From Desulfospira joergensenii DSM 10085 (GTDB taxonomy: Bacteria > Desulfobacterota > Desulfobacteria > Desulfobacterales > Desulfobacteraceae), in assembly GCF_000420085.1 (NCBI RefSeq), contig NZ_ATUG01000001.1, positions 1,635,223 through 1,699,222 of the forward strand: DNA of 64,000 nucleotides. The letters are read 5' to 3'. Within the stretch, counting starts at the first letter, position 1. Each line of letters begins with the position of its first letter. Of this stretch, positions 1-9,209 are shown in pieces. The notes under the pieces are model-generated. The model was not told the origin of the DNA. It worked only from the letters and a program-made list of their open reading frames with translations, and did not search any database. The position numbers were made by a program, and so were the translations under genes.

Positions 1-471
1 AATGGAGCCGGGGTGGGTGAGCATGGTATAAAGATGGACAGAGCCTGCAAAGAACATGATAAATCCGGTCACCACCTGGATATACCAGAGATTGGTATCC
101 TGGTGCTTCATCATGCCCATCTGGTCCCGGATGATCCTGTGCTGCTGCCAGGAAATGGGAAATTTTCTCATGCCCAGGAGGGCATGGAGAATAAACAGGG
201 TAAACACGCCGGAAACGGCAAAGAAGACGGCAATGGGATACCCGTGTCCCGTGTCCGACAAAAAGGACAGCTCCATGGTCTTTGCCACGAAATTAAAAGA
301 GCCTTTTCCCAGGATAATGCTGGCCACCAGGAGCATGTGCACCCACATGAACAGCCCCAGAATCAGACCTGTACCGCTCTGGGTCAGGTCCAGCCACGCA
401 GGAATCCTGGAGCTCTTTTTCTGGTTTGATTCAATGATATAACTTTCCAATTTAGTAATCTCCTTAAACAT
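1..471 (-). CDS. frdC: Fumarate reductase / succinate dehydrogenase cytochrome b subunit (partial)
   Basis: This is the N-terminal part of a membrane dihaem cytochrome b that passes electrons between menaquinone and the fumarate/succinate site; the C-terminus lies beyond the window edge. The start is ATG at 471, directly abutting the sucD stop, and the protein opens MFKEITKLESY. The visible part carries QSGTGLILGLFMWVHM, LHALLGMRKFP and GSVHLYTMLTHP, which match the family of Wolinella succinogenes FrdC, including three of its haem-ligating histidines. A Glu in KTMELSF lies where the Wolinella proton-handling Glu occurs. A TTG at 450 preceded by GGAG is an alternative start, but the N-terminus matches FrdC from the ATG. 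It is last in the mce-to-sucD run, where it would oxidise succinate or reduce fumarate. Confidence 0.88.
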   Translation of the reverse strand, partial: MFKEITKLESYIIESNQKKSSRIPAWLDLTQSGTGLILGLFMWVHMLLVASIILGKGSFNFVAKTMELSFLSDTGHGYPIAVFFAVSGVFTLFILHALLGMRKFPISWQQHRIIRDQMGMMKHQDTNLWYIQVVTGFIMFFAGSVHLYTMLTHPGSI

Positions 472-1338
472 TTAAAAGACATCCCTGCAAATCCGGCCGA
501 TTTCCCCCAGGTTTTCACAGACATGGATTCCATTGTCCCTGAAAGCTGCGAGCTTTGCTTCGCCTGTACCGCTGGAACCTGAAATGATTGCGCCGGCATG
601 CCCCATTCTTCTGCCGGGCGGTGCTGTCAGTCCCGCGATAAAGCCGACCACCGGTTTGGTGATGTTTGCTTTGATATATGCTGCTGCTTCTTCTTCGGCA
701 CTGCCCCCGATCTCCCCGACCATGACAATGGCTTGTGTCTCGTCATCGGCCTGGAAAGCGGACAGCACATCTATAAAATTGGTTCCGTTCACAGGGTCGC
801 CTCCGATACCGATGCAGGTGGACTGGCCCATGCCAAGCTTGGTGAGCTGGTCCACCACCTCATAGGTAAGGGTTCCTGATCTGGATACCACTCCTATATT
901 TCCTTTTTTATGAATATTTCCCGGCATGATCCCGATCTTGGTCTCTTCCGGGGTAATGATTCCCGGGCAGTTGGGCCCGATGAGCCGGCATTCTCTGGAT
1001 TCAAGAAAATTTTTCACCCGGACCATGTCCAGGATGGGAATCCCCTCTGTAATGGCCACGATCAGCTTTACGCCGGCATCGGCCGCCTCCATGACGGCAT
1101 CGGCCCCAAAGGGCGGGGGAACAAAGATCAGGGAGGCATCGGCCCCGGTTTCCGAGACTGCCTCGGCCACGGTGTTGAATACCGGGACATCATCCATTTT
1201 CTGTCCCCCCTTGCCCGGGGTCACCCCGGCCACCACGGAGGTGCCGTATTCAATACAATTCCTGGCATGGAAACTGCCCTCGTTGCCGGTAATTCCCTGG
1301 ACCAGGACCTTGGTGTTCTTATCTACAAATATACTCAA
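472..1338 (-). CDS. sucD: Succinyl-CoA synthetase alpha subunit
   Basis: This is the alpha subunit of succinate-CoA ligase, which interconverts succinyl-CoA and succinate with substrate-level phosphorylation. At 288 residues it has the normal length. The CoA-binding Rossmann start is [14 protein letters not shown], with a GVTPGKGG loop. The phosphorylated histidine lies near residue 247 in [14 protein letters not shown]. It sits 36 bases after sucC on the same strand and abuts frdC. In this operon it should convert succinyl-CoA made by methylmalonyl-CoA mutase to succinate, or run in reverse during propionate formation. Confidence 0.96.
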   Translation of the reverse strand: MSIFVDKNTKVLVQGITGNEGSFHARNCIEYGTSVVAGVTPGKGGQKMDDVPVFNTVAEAVSETGADASLIFVPPPFGADAVMEAADAGVKLIVAITEGIPILDMVRVKNFLESRECRLIGPNCPGIITPEETKIGIMPGNIHKKGNIGVVSRSGTLTYEVVDQLTKLGMGQSTCIGIGGDPVNGTNFIDVLSAFQADDETQAIVMVGEIGGSAEEEAAAYIKANITKPVVGFIAGLTAPPGRRMGHAGAIISGSSGTGEAKLAAFRDNGIHVCENLGEIGRICRDVF

Positions 1339-1374
1339 AACAATAGTCTCCTATAATGACTGGAATTCCCGGTT

Positions 1375-2535
1375 TTATTTGACGGCTTCGGCAATTTTCT
1401 GGGCGGCATCGGAAAGATCGACTGCACTGGTCAGGTTGAGCCCGGCATCGGCCAGGATCTTTTTGCCCGTATCCACATTGGTCCCTTCCATGCGGACCAC
1501 CACAGGGATGTTGATCCCGGTTTTCTTGGCCGCATCCACCACGCCCTGGGCAAAGATGTCGCACCGCAGGATCCCGCCGAAGATGTTGATCAGGACCGCC
1601 TTTACCTTTTCATCGGCCAGGATGATCCGAAAGGCGTTTTCCACCTGCTCTGAACTGGCCCCGCCGCCCACGTCCATGAAGTTGGCCGGGGTGGCCCCGG
1701 CGTTTTTGATGATGTCCATGGTGGCCATGGCCAGGCCCGCCCCGTTGACGATATTGCCCACATTCCCGTCCAGGTTGATATAGTTGAGATTGTATTTCGA
1801 GGCTTCCACCTCCAGGGGGTTTTCCTCGTCAAGATCCCGCAGCTCCAGGAGATCCTTGTGCCGAAAAAGGGCATTGGAATCAAAATCGACCTTGGCGTCC
1901 AGGGCCAGGACATCATCGTCGGCCGTGAGGATAAGGGGATTGATCTCCACCAGGGAGCAGTCATTGGCCACAAAGAATTTATATAGATTGGATAGAAGAC
2001 CGGAAAATTTCTTCATGGCCGCCGACGGCAGTTTCAGGCCGAACCCCACCTGGCGGATCTGATATCCCGAAAGCCCCATGAGCGGGTTCACATGGACCTT
2101 GATGATCCGTTCCGGGGTCTTTTCAGCCACCTCTTCGATGTCCATGCCTCCGTCCCGGCTGGCCATGATCACCACAGTGGCCGTTGCCCGGTCCACCAGC
2201 AGGGAAAGGTAGAGTTCTTTTTCAATCTTCTGGCCCGCCTCGATGAGAAGCTTTTGAACCAGTCTGCCTTCAGGACCGGTCTGGTGGGTGACCAGGGTCA
2301 TTCCCAGAATCTCATCGGCCAGACTCTTTACCTCTTCCATGGAATGGGCCAGCTTGACGCCGCCTCCCTTGCCCCTGCCCCCGGCATGGATCTGGGCCTT
2401 GACCACCACGGGAAATCCTCCCAGGCCCGATGCGACCTGTCCGGCCTCTTCAACGGAAAAGGCAGCCTTGCCCTCAGGTACGGGGACATTGTACTGCCGG
2501 AACAACGTCTTTGCCTGATATTCGTGTATCTTCAT
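1375..2535 (-). CDS. sucC: Succinyl-CoA synthetase beta subunit
   Basis: This is the ATP-grasp beta subunit that partners SucD. It starts MKIHEYQAKTLFRQYNVPVP, the typical N-terminus of the family, and is 386 residues long as expected. The nucleotide-binding segment VVKAQIHAGGRGKGGG, the metal region NPLILTADDDVLALDAK and the glycine-rich NIFGGILRCD are all present. It lies 14 bases after meaB and before sucD on the minus strand, so the genes are probably one transcript. Nothing in the sequence tells whether ATP or GTP is preferred. Confidence 0.96.
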   Translation of the reverse strand: MKIHEYQAKTLFRQYNVPVPEGKAAFSVEEAGQVASGLGGFPVVVKAQIHAGGRGKGGGVKLAHSMEEVKSLADEILGMTLVTHQTGPEGRLVQKLLIEAGQKIEKELYLSLLVDRATATVVIMASRDGGMDIEEVAEKTPERIIKVHVNPLMGLSGYQIRQVGFGLKLPSAAMKKFSGLLSNLYKFFVANDCSLVEINPLILTADDDVLALDAKVDFDSNALFRHKDLLELRDLDEENPLEVEASKYNLNYINLDGNVGNIVNGAGLAMATMDIIKNAGATPANFMDVGGGASSEQVENAFRIILADEKVKAVLINIFGGILRCDIFAQGVVDAAKKTGINIPVVVRMEGTNVDTGKKILADAGLNLTSAVDLSDAAQKIAEAVK

Positions 2536-2549
2536 TATTTTTCCTTTGC

Positions 2550-3524
2550 TTATAAATAGGATAACAGGGTTTCAGCCCCGGCCGAAGGAGAGATCTTATC
2601 GTTCTCCACCTGCCGGGACACCACTGGAATCTGTTCCTTTATCTTTGCATTGTCTTTAAATCGCTGTTTGAGACCCTCGTTGACCAGGGTCCACATCCAT
2701 TCCAGGGCCTGGCGTTTTCTTCTCTGATCAAACTCGCCGGTCTCCTTGAATTTTGACCTGTGGTCCAGGACCGTCTCCCATACGGGAAGGGTTCCCCGGT
2801 CCATGACCGAAGAACAGGTCATGACCGGTGTGCGCCAGGTGGGGGTCTCCGAGCAGATCATCTTCATGGCGATTTCAAGGTCGAGCCGGGCCCGCTCCAC
2901 TTTGGGAAGATTGTCGCCGTCGGCCTTGTTGATGGCGATCCCGTCGGCCAGTTCCAGAACCCCTTTTTTAATGCCCTGGAGTTCGTCCCCGGCCCCGGCG
3001 ATCATGAGCACCAGAAAAAAATCGACCATGGAGGCCACACTGGTTTCAGACTGTCCCACACCCACGGTTTCCACCAGGATCACGTCAAAGCCGGCCGCTT
3101 CACAGACCAGCATGATCTCCCGGGTTTTGGCGGCCACACCTCCCAGGGTCTCACCTGCCGGGGAGGGACGGATAAAGGCATTTTCATGGGCGGACAGATT
3201 TTCCATCCGGGTCTTATCCCCCAGAATGGAGCCTCCGCTTCTCTGGCTGGTGGGGTCTACGGCCAGAACCGCAACCCTGTGGCCGGCACGGATAAGCTCA
3301 ACCCCCAGGTTCTCGATGAAGGTGCTTTTTCCCACCCCGGGAACCCCGGTGATGCCCAGGCGGATGCTCTTTCCGGTCCTGGGAAGAATCTGTTCCATGA
3401 TCTTGAAGGCAACCTGCTTATGTTCGGGCAGATTGCTCTCGATCAGGGTCATGGTCTTTGCAATCATCCGCCTGTTTTGATCCAAAATCCCCTGGATCAG
3501 ACTGTCCGGGTCATTAACGACCAT
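2550..3524 (-). CDS. meaB: Methylmalonyl-CoA mutase-associated GTPase MeaB
   Basis: This is a G3E-type P-loop GTPase that gates cobalamin loading and protects methylmalonyl-CoA mutase. The Walker A motif GVPGVGKST is at about residues 60-68, VDPTSQRSGGSILGDKTRM follows, and the base-recognition motif NKAD is near residue 200. At 324 residues it has the usual MeaB/ArgK length. It begins 5 bases after the mutase stop, consistent with its chaperone role for that enzyme. Confidence 0.94.
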   Translation of the reverse strand: MVVNDPDSLIQGILDQNRRMIAKTMTLIESNLPEHKQVAFKIMEQILPRTGKSIRLGITGVPGVGKSTFIENLGVELIRAGHRVAVLAVDPTSQRSGGSILGDKTRMENLSAHENAFIRPSPAGETLGGVAAKTREIMLVCEAAGFDVILVETVGVGQSETSVASMVDFFLVLMIAGAGDELQGIKKGVLELADGIAINKADGDNLPKVERARLDLEIAMKMICSETPTWRTPVMTCSSVMDRGTLPVWETVLDHRSKFKETGEFDQRRKRQALEWMWTLVNEGLKQRFKDNAKIKEQIPVVSRQVENDKISPSAGAETLLSYL

Positions 3525-3529
3525 ATCTT

Positions 3530-5650
3530 TTACGCTTCCATGATCTTGAGCGTTCGATTGGCAGCCTCCGTGATCACGGTCCCGGGTCCGAAGATCCCTG
3601 CCGCACCTGCCTTTTCTAAAAATTCATAATCCCCCGGCGGAATGATTCCCCCGACCACGACTTTAATATCAGATGCCCCCTGCTTTTTCAACTCTTCAAT
3701 AATCCTGGGAACCAATGTCTTATGGCCGGCGGCCAGGCTGGAAACCCCCACAACATGAACGTCGTTTTCAACGGCCATTTTGGCGGCTTCCTCCGGGGTC
3801 TGGAACATGGGTCCCAGGTCCACGTCAAATCCGAAATCGGCATAGGCCGTGGCAATGACCTTGACCCCCCGGTCATGGCCGTCCTGGCCCATTTTAACCA
3901 GAAGGATCCTGGGTCTTCGCCCGGTCTTTTCCTTGAAATCATTTGTCCGCTTTCTCAGGGACTCCATGATGACAGGATCCGCGCTCTCCGCATATACACC
4001 GGAGATGCACTGGGTGGTGGCCACGTACCGGGAAAAGACCTTTTCCATGGCATCGGAGATCTCTCCCACGGTGGCCCGGGCCCGGACGGCAGGCAGACAG
4101 ACCTCCAAAAGATTGTCCCCGGTCTCACAGGCCTTGGTAATCTCATCCAGGGCTTTTTGAACCGCCTGGCTGTCCCGATCCTGCCGGATCTGCTTCAGTC
4201 TTGCCACCTGCTCTTCCCGGACCGTCTCAGACACTTCCCGCACGGGAATAGGGGTCTCTTCATCAACCCGGTACTTGTTGACCCCGACGATAACATCTTC
4301 TCCCCGGTCAATCCGGGCCTGGCGCCGGGCCGCCACCTCTTCGATTCTCATCTTGGGCATGCCCGACTCAATGGCCTTGGCCATGCCGCCAAGGTCCTCG
4401 ATCTCCTTTAAAATCTCCCTTACCCTGTCCACAATGCTCTGGGTCAGGCTTTCCACATAATAGGATCCGCCCAGGGGATCGATGGCATCGCAGATATGGG
4501 ATTCTTCCTGGACAACGATCTGGGTGTTCCGTGAAATCCGGGCGGAGAGTTCCGTGGGCAGGCCCACGGCCTCGTCAAAGGAATTGGTGTGCAGGCTCTG
4601 GGTGCCGCCAAGCACTGCGGACAGACATTCCAGGGTGGTCCGGATGACGTTGTTGTAAGGGTCCTGCTGGGTCAGGCTCCAGCCCGAGGTCTGGCAATGG
4701 GTCCTCAGCATCTTGGATTTGGGGTTTTTGGGATTGAACTGGTCCATGAGTTCCGCCCAGAGAAACCGGGCCGCCCTGAGCATGGCGATCTCCATAAAAA
4801 AGTTCATGCCGATGCCAAAGAAAAAGGAGAGTCTGGGGGCAAACTTGTCAATGTCCAGGCCGGCCGCCAGGGCCGCCCGAACGTACTCCAATCCGTCGGC
4901 CAGGGTAAAGGCGGCCTGGAGGACCGAATCGGCTCCGGCCTCCATCATATGATAGCCGGATATGGAGATGGTGTTGAACTTGGGCATGTGGTTGGAACAG
5001 AACCCGATGATGTCGGAAACGATCCGCATGGACGGTCCTGGGGGGTAGATATAGGTGTTCCGGGTCAGATACTCTTTGAGGATGTCGTTCTGGATGGTTC
5101 CCATGAGCTGCTCATGTTTCACTCCCTGCTCCTCGGCGGCCACGATAAACCCGGCCAGGATGGGCAGGACCGCACCGTTCATGGTCATGGACACAGACAT
5201 CTGATCCAGGGGAATCTGGTCAAAGAGGATCTTCATATCCTCAACCGAGTCGATGGCCACACCGGCCTTGCCCACGTCCCCGGTCACCCGGGGATGGTCT
5301 GAGTCGTATCCCCGGTGGGTGGCCAGGTCAAAGGCCACGGACAATCCCTTTTGACCCGCGGCCAGATTCTTGCGGTAAAAATCGTTGGACTCCTTGGCCG
5401 TGGAAAACCCGGCATACTGGCGGATGGTCCAGGGCCGGCCCGCATACATGGTGGCCATGGGCCCCCTCACATAGGGTTCGAATCCGGGCAGCGTGTCCGT
5501 GAACTCCACTTTTTCCAGATCCTTTGCCGTATACAGGGGCTTGATATCAATGCCCTCGGCCGTTTTTTTCGTCAACGCCTCCAGGGGCTTTCCCCTGAGT
5601 TGTTTGGCAGCCAGTTCTTCCCAGTTTTGAATATCAGACATTTGAGACAT
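3530..5650 (-). CDS. scpA: Methylmalonyl-CoA mutase, B12-dependent catalytic chain
   Basis: This adenosylcobalamin enzyme interconverts (R)-methylmalonyl-CoA and succinyl-CoA. At 706 residues it has the length of the single-chain catalytic type, with a TIM-barrel N-terminal part and a C-terminal B12-binding domain. The cobalamin motif DGHDRG places the axial histidine near residue 592, and [14 protein letters not shown] and [11 protein letters not shown] form the rest of the site. The substrate region [17 protein letters not shown] is intact. The ATG at 5650 follows CCGGAGGATAACC, a strong ribosome site. With mce, meaB and sucCD it completes the route between propionyl-CoA-derived methylmalonyl-CoA and succinate. 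Confidence 0.96.
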   Translation of the reverse strand: MSQMSDIQNWEELAAKQLRGKPLEALTKKTAEGIDIKPLYTAKDLEKVEFTDTLPGFEPYVRGPMATMYAGRPWTIRQYAGFSTAKESNDFYRKNLAAGQKGLSVAFDLATHRGYDSDHPRVTGDVGKAGVAIDSVEDMKILFDQIPLDQMSVSMTMNGAVLPILAGFIVAAEEQGVKHEQLMGTIQNDILKEYLTRNTYIYPPGPSMRIVSDIIGFCSNHMPKFNTISISGYHMMEAGADSVLQAAFTLADGLEYVRAALAAGLDIDKFAPRLSFFFGIGMNFFMEIAMLRAARFLWAELMDQFNPKNPKSKMLRTHCQTSGWSLTQQDPYNNVIRTTLECLSAVLGGTQSLHTNSFDEAVGLPTELSARISRNTQIVVQEESHICDAIDPLGGSYYVESLTQSIVDRVREILKEIEDLGGMAKAIESGMPKMRIEEVAARRQARIDRGEDVIVGVNKYRVDEETPIPVREVSETVREEQVARLKQIRQDRDSQAVQKALDEITKACETGDNLLEVCLPAVRARATVGEISDAMEKVFSRYVATTQCISGVYAESADPVIMESLRKRTNDFKEKTGRRPRILLVKMGQDGHDRGVKVIATAYADFGFDVDLGPMFQTPEEAAKMAVENDVHVVGVSSLAAGHKTLVPRIIEELKKQGASDIKVVVGGIIPPGDYEFLEKAGAAGIFGPGTVITEAANRTLKIMEA

Positions 5651-5784
5651 GGTTATCCTCCGGTCTATCTATTTATAATTATAAAGTCTTTCGTTATCGG
5701 CGAGAACGGTTATCAGCGGGAACAGCAGCTTTGCTTTTTTTCAATTGCTTGGTCCAAAGTCAAACAGGCCTGGAATCTAAAACC

Positions 5785-6189
5785 TTATTTTCGTTCACAC
5801 AATTCCACCAGCACTCCGGATGTGGCCTTGGGATGCAGAAAGGCGATCCTGGCGCCGCCGGCTCCCTGGCGGGGGGTCTGATCAATGAGCTGAATCCCCT
5901 TGGCCTTGAGCTCTTCCAGGGCCTCATCAATATTTTCCACCCGAAAGGCCACATGCTGGATGCCCTCTCCCTTTTTTTCGATATACTTGGCCACGGGCCC
6001 GTCGTCGGCCGTGGATTCCAGCAGTTCCACTTCGCTTTCCCCCACTGGCAGAAAGGCCGTGGTCACCTTCTGGGCCTCCACGGTTTCCGTTCCTTCAAAG
6101 GTGAGCCCCAGGGCATCGGTCCAGAAATTCTTCTTTTCGTCTATGCTTGATACAGCAATTCCCAAATGATCGATCTTGAGTATCTTCAT
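5785..6189 (-). CDS. mce: Methylmalonyl-CoA epimerase
   Basis: This small vicinal-oxygen-chelate-fold enzyme interconverts (S)- and (R)-methylmalonyl-CoA. It is 134 residues long, the standard size. Metal-binding histidines occur in IDHLGIAVSSIDEK near the N-terminus and in IQHVAFRVENID mid-protein, with a C-terminal glutamate in SGVLVELCE. It is first in the minus-strand operon, 134 bases upstream of the mutase, and has its own promoter upstream. Confidence 0.94.
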   Translation of the reverse strand: MKILKIDHLGIAVSSIDEKKNFWTDALGLTFEGTETVEAQKVTTAFLPVGESEVELLESTADDGPVAKYIEKKGEGIQHVAFRVENIDEALEELKAKGIQLIDQTPRQGAGGARIAFLHPKATSGVLVELCERK

Positions 6190-6234
6190 TTCAGCCTCCC
6201 CCCCAATTTTATCCTAAGAAATCACAATCTTTAA

Positions 6235-6264
6235 TCTATAGAGGGTTAGAGCAAAAAAAGTCAA
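6235..6264 (-). promoter_or_regulatory. Sigma-70-type promoter of the mce-mcm-meaB-sucCD-frdC operon
   Basis: On the minus strand TTGACT (6264-6259) is followed after 18 bases by TATAGA (6240-6235), close to consensus -35 and -10 boxes. It points toward mce, 46 bases ahead of its ATG. Read by eye; no start-site data. Confidence 0.55.
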
Positions 6265-6378
6265 CCTTAAAACTCATAAAACCACCATTTTGGGCCTCTG
6301 ATTTTAAGGCCTTTCCCATGGCCGGGCCTGCCTGTGCAGGAAGAATCATAGCCTATTTTTTCCGGGTTCTCTTCCTCC

Positions 6379-6407
6379 TTGACATCCCCGGAGGAATCTC
6401 CTACTAT
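6379..6407 (+). promoter_or_regulatory. Sigma-70-type promoter of the iclR-family gene
   Basis: A consensus TTGACA at 6379-6384 is separated by 17 bases from TACTAT at 6402-6407. It lies about 60 bases upstream of the regulator ATG. The leader contains TGTGACAAT, a 9-mer repeated ahead of the panB gene, so the regulator may control its own transcription. Confidence 0.55.
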
Positions 6408-6466
6408 TCTGTCTCTCATTAAAAAACTGTGTACTTGTATGTGTGACAATTGTATTGAGGAGAGTC

Positions 6467-7231
6467 ATGGCCGAGAAAAAGTACTATAAAATAGCCTCCC
6501 TGGAAAAGGGCATCCGCATCCTGGAACTTCTGGCCCAGCACGGGGAGTTGAGCGTCAGCGAAGCGGCCCGGCTCATGGAGACCAACCGGGCCGGAAGCCA
6601 CCGGTTCATTTCCACCCTCAAGGACCTGGGATATGTGGAAAAAAATTCCAGCAACAAATACCAGCCCACCCTCAAAATCATGACCCTGGCCACAAAGGTG
6701 GCCAACCGGTTTGAAATCCGAAGAATCGCAAAACCCTATATGCACCGGTTGTCCATGATGTTCAAGGAAACCATCAACCTGGGTCTTTTCAAAGGCGGGG
6801 AGATCGTTCACATTGATAAAATCGACAGCCTTGAGGTATTGAGGATGGATTCCGCCCTGGGGGACAAGGCGCCTGCCTATTGTACAGGCCTTGGCAAGGC
6901 CGTCCTGGCCTTTCTGCCCGGACACGAGCTGGATCACTATTTAGAGAACACGGACCTGGCTGAGATGGCCCCCAATACCATCACGGACAAAGAGGAACTC
7001 CTGGCGGAACTCACCCGGATCAGAAAAAACCGGTATGCCGTTGACGACGAGGAAATGGCCATGGGCCTTCGCTGTATCGCCGTCCCCATTTTCGACCACA
7101 ACTCCTATCCCGCCTATGCCCTGAGCATATCAGGTCCATCCATGCGCCTGACCCACCGGGCCCTGGAAGAGATAAAAGACACCATTTTAACCGCCTCGGA
7201 CGAGCTGTCCAAGATGCTGGGAACCCCCTGA
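6467..7231 (+). CDS. IclR-family transcriptional regulator
   Basis: This is a DNA-binding regulator of 254 residues with an N-terminal winged helix and a C-terminal effector-binding IclR domain. The helix-turn-helix region reads KGIRILELLAQHGELSVSEAARL. The ligand domain contains RIAKPYMHRLSM, CTGLGKAVLAFLPG and GLRCIAVPIFDH. I chose ATG at 6467, which follows TGAGGAGAG, over an upstream GTG at 6443. It directly precedes the panB-to-eutC catabolic run on the same strand, so it is the likely local regulator. Known ectoine clusters usually carry an AsnC/Lrp or GntR regulator instead. Confidence 0.93.
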   Translation: MAEKKYYKIASLEKGIRILELLAQHGELSVSEAARLMETNRAGSHRFISTLKDLGYVEKNSSNKYQPTLKIMTLATKVANRFEIRRIAKPYMHRLSMMFKETINLGLFKGGEIVHIDKIDSLEVLRMDSALGDKAPAYCTGLGKAVLAFLPGHELDHYLENTDLAEMAPNTITDKEELLAELTRIRKNRYAVDDEEMAMGLRCIAVPIFDHNSYPAYALSISGPSMRLTHRALEEIKDTILTASDELSKMLGTP

Positions 7232-7273
7232 AACGATTTTCCCTCCCCTCCTTTAAAAAAAATCAAAAAACCC

Positions 7274-7303
7274 TTGACAATATCCGGGTAATTCTTTTAT
7301 TCA
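7274..7303 (+). promoter_or_regulatory. Putative promoter of the panB-led catabolic operon
   Basis: TTGACA at 7274-7279 is followed after 18 bases by TATTCA at 7298-7303. The probable start point falls next to the GTGTCACAC palindrome at 7309, which would suit repression by the neighbouring IclR protein. Confidence 0.45.
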
Positions 7304-7308
7304 AAATA

Positions 7309-7350
7309 GTGTCACACATAAACAACATATGTCACGCTATTTGTGACAAT
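7309..7350. promoter_or_regulatory. Putative IclR operator: clustered GTGAC/GTCAC repeats
   Basis: GTGTCACAC (7309-7317) is a short palindrome. It is followed by an inverted repeat TGTCAC (7330-7335) and GTGACA (7343-7348), spaced by 7 bases. The 9-mer TGTGACAAT at 7342-7350 is identical to the one at 6442-6450 ahead of the iclR gene. Assignment to IclR is inference from position and repetition. Confidence 0.45.
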
Positions 7351-7386
7351 CCGATTCAACACTGATTTACTCCAGAAGGAGGCAAG

Positions 7387-8235
7387 ATGGATAAGAAAAA
7401 ATTGACCCGGTGGGATCTTCAGCAGATGAAGGATTCCGGAGAAAAAGCCGTATGGATCACGGCCTATGATTATTGGAACGCATCCTTTGCCGAAAAAGCC
7501 GGAATGGACATGATCCTGGTGGGAGATTCCCTGGGCATGTGTGTATATGGGTACGAGGGCACGGTTCCCGTGACCATGGACCAGTGCATCTGTCATTGTG
7601 AAGCCGTTCGCAGGGGGGCAAAATCCACCTTTATCATTGGGGACATGCCTTTTCTTTCCTACCAGGTCAGTGTTGAAAACGCGGTATTGAACGCCGGCCG
7701 GTTCCACAAAGAAGCCGGTGTGGATGCCATCAAGCTGGAGGGTGGAAAAAGGGTCTGCCCCCAGATCCGCGCCATTTGCGACGGCGGCATGCTGGTTATG
7801 GGACATATCGGGCTCACCCCCCAGAGTTCCGGCCAGCTCGGCGGTTTCAAGGCCCAGGGCAGAACCGCCCGGGCCGCTTACGAGCTCATCGAAGATGCCA
7901 AAGCCATCCAGGAGGCAGGCGCCTTTGCCCTCCTGGTGGAAGCAGTCCCTCCGGAAGTATGTGATATCATCAGGACAACGCTGACCATACCGGTTTACAG
8001 TATCGGTGCCGGCATTGACGCCGACGGCCAGTTGATGATCTCTTCCGACGTAGCAGGGGTTTTTCAGGCCTTTACCCCTAAGTTTGTTAAAAAATATGAA
8101 AACCTTGCGGAAAAAACCATTCAGGCATTTTCAGCCTATAAAGAGGATGTGAAACAAGGCCGGTTCCCGGCCCCGGAGCATACCTATAAAATGGTTGAAG
8201 GTGAATTGGAAAAACTACAAACCAAACTAAATTAA
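7387..8235 (+). CDS. panB: PanB-family 3-methyl-2-oxobutanoate hydroxymethyltransferase
   Basis: The family transfers a hydroxymethyl group from methylene-tetrahydrofolate to a 2-oxo acid, classically making ketopantoate. At 282 residues it has normal length. All catalytic features known from E. coli PanB are visible: ITAYDYW, the metal aspartate in VGDSLGM, a second aspartate in GDMPF, IKLEGG with the catalytic lysine and glutamate, HIGLTPQS, and VEAVP near residue 187. The start follows AGAAGGAGGCAAG. It leads a catabolic-looking operon, with no panC or panD nearby, so it may act on another 2-oxo acid or in the reverse direction; that is inference. Confidence 0.88.
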   Translation: MDKKKLTRWDLQQMKDSGEKAVWITAYDYWNASFAEKAGMDMILVGDSLGMCVYGYEGTVPVTMDQCICHCEAVRRGAKSTFIIGDMPFLSYQVSVENAVLNAGRFHKEAGVDAIKLEGGKRVCPQIRAICDGGMLVMGHIGLTPQSSGQLGGFKAQGRTARAAYELIEDAKAIQEAGAFALLVEAVPPEVCDIIRTTLTIPVYSIGAGIDADGQLMISSDVAGVFQAFTPKFVKKYENLAEKTIQAFSAYKEDVKQGRFPAPEHTYKMVEGELEKLQTKLN

Positions 8236-8246
8236 AGGACACTCAA

Positions 8247-9194
8247 ATGAGCGACAGACTTACATCCATCAGAGACTTCATGGAAAAACAGGGCATCCCG
8301 GGACGGGACGGATATGATCTGGCTCCTTCGGGCAAGGCATTTCCCGACGGCGCCAATTTCAGGATCGAGATTGCCGGGGTGGAGCGGGCCTCCACCATGG
8401 AAGCCATGATCAAGGAAGCGGAAAAACGGCAGATCTCCATCCACCGGGCCATTGCCACGGTGGGCGGCTGCACCTATTGCGATTTCGAAGAACTGCGGTC
8501 AATGGCCCAGATGGCCAGGGATGCAAAGATCGAAACCATCATCACCGTGGGACACCGCAAGGGCTGGGACACCGCAGCCAAGGAAATGAACACCCGCGAG
8601 GGCAGCATGCAGGGATTCCGCCTCAGGGGATCGGACAATATCTCCTATCACATCGCCGACATCATGAGGGCCATTGACGCCGGTTTCAGGGGATTTCTGG
8701 TCTATGACGAAGGGGTTCTCTTCATCCTGAACAAGATGAGAGAACAAGGATTGATCCCGGCGGAGACCATCTTTAAATTCTCCGTATTCGGCGGCTACTG
8801 CTCTGCAGCCGGGGCCAAGGTGGTTGAAAGTTTAGGGGCCAACTCCCTGAATCCCATTTCAGACGTTTCCCGGCCCATCCTTGCCTCCATCCGCAAGGCC
8901 ATCAATATCCCGCTGGATGTCTACACCATCGTAGTCAACTCCTTTGGGGGAAACTTCAGGGCCTGGGAAGCACCGGAAATTGCAAAAGTGGCTTCACCCT
9001 GCTATTTTAAATTTGAACCGGGCACGGCCGAGGACGAAATCTACATGCCCTGGATCAGCGAAGAATGGCATGAGGGATTTATCGCAGAAAAAGTCAAAAT
9101 CGCCTCCATTGTCATGGAAATCATGGATAAGCATGCACCTGAACTGAAAACCTCACCCCAAGGGCCGGCAGACCTGGTACTGGCCAAACCCTAA
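8247..9194 (+). CDS. Uncharacterised, probably TIM-barrel protein of the catabolic operon
   Basis: I do not recognise this 315-residue protein with confidence. It has no signal peptide or membrane segment. Alternating strand-helix segments such as RAIATVGGCTYCDFEEL, IETIITVGHRKGWDTAA, DAGFRGFLVYDEGVLFIL, KFSVFGGYCSAAGAK and PLDVYTIVVNSFGG suggest a TIM barrel. It is loosely reminiscent of U32-peptidase-like barrels, but I cannot confirm this. Conserved-looking Cys pairs (GGCTYCD) and a His (VGHRKGWD) could be functional. It lies 11 bases after panB and 15 before the aminotransferase, so it is probably a step of the same pathway. Confidence 0.8.
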   Translation: MSDRLTSIRDFMEKQGIPGRDGYDLAPSGKAFPDGANFRIEIAGVERASTMEAMIKEAEKRQISIHRAIATVGGCTYCDFEELRSMAQMARDAKIETIITVGHRKGWDTAAKEMNTREGSMQGFRLRGSDNISYHIADIMRAIDAGFRGFLVYDEGVLFILNKMREQGLIPAETIFKFSVFGGYCSAAGAKVVESLGANSLNPISDVSRPILASIRKAINIPLDVYTIVVNSFGGNFRAWEAPEIAKVASPCYFKFEPGTAEDEIYMPWISEEWHEGFIAEKVKIASIVMEIMDKHAPELKTSPQGPADLVLAKP

Positions 9195-9209
9195 AGCGAG
9201 TGTGATACT

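Noticed and set aside
7320..7350. CRP binding site for the cAMP made by the class I cyclase
   Set aside because: The repeats read TCAC...GTGA, the reverse order of the CRP consensus TGTGA-N6-TCACA.
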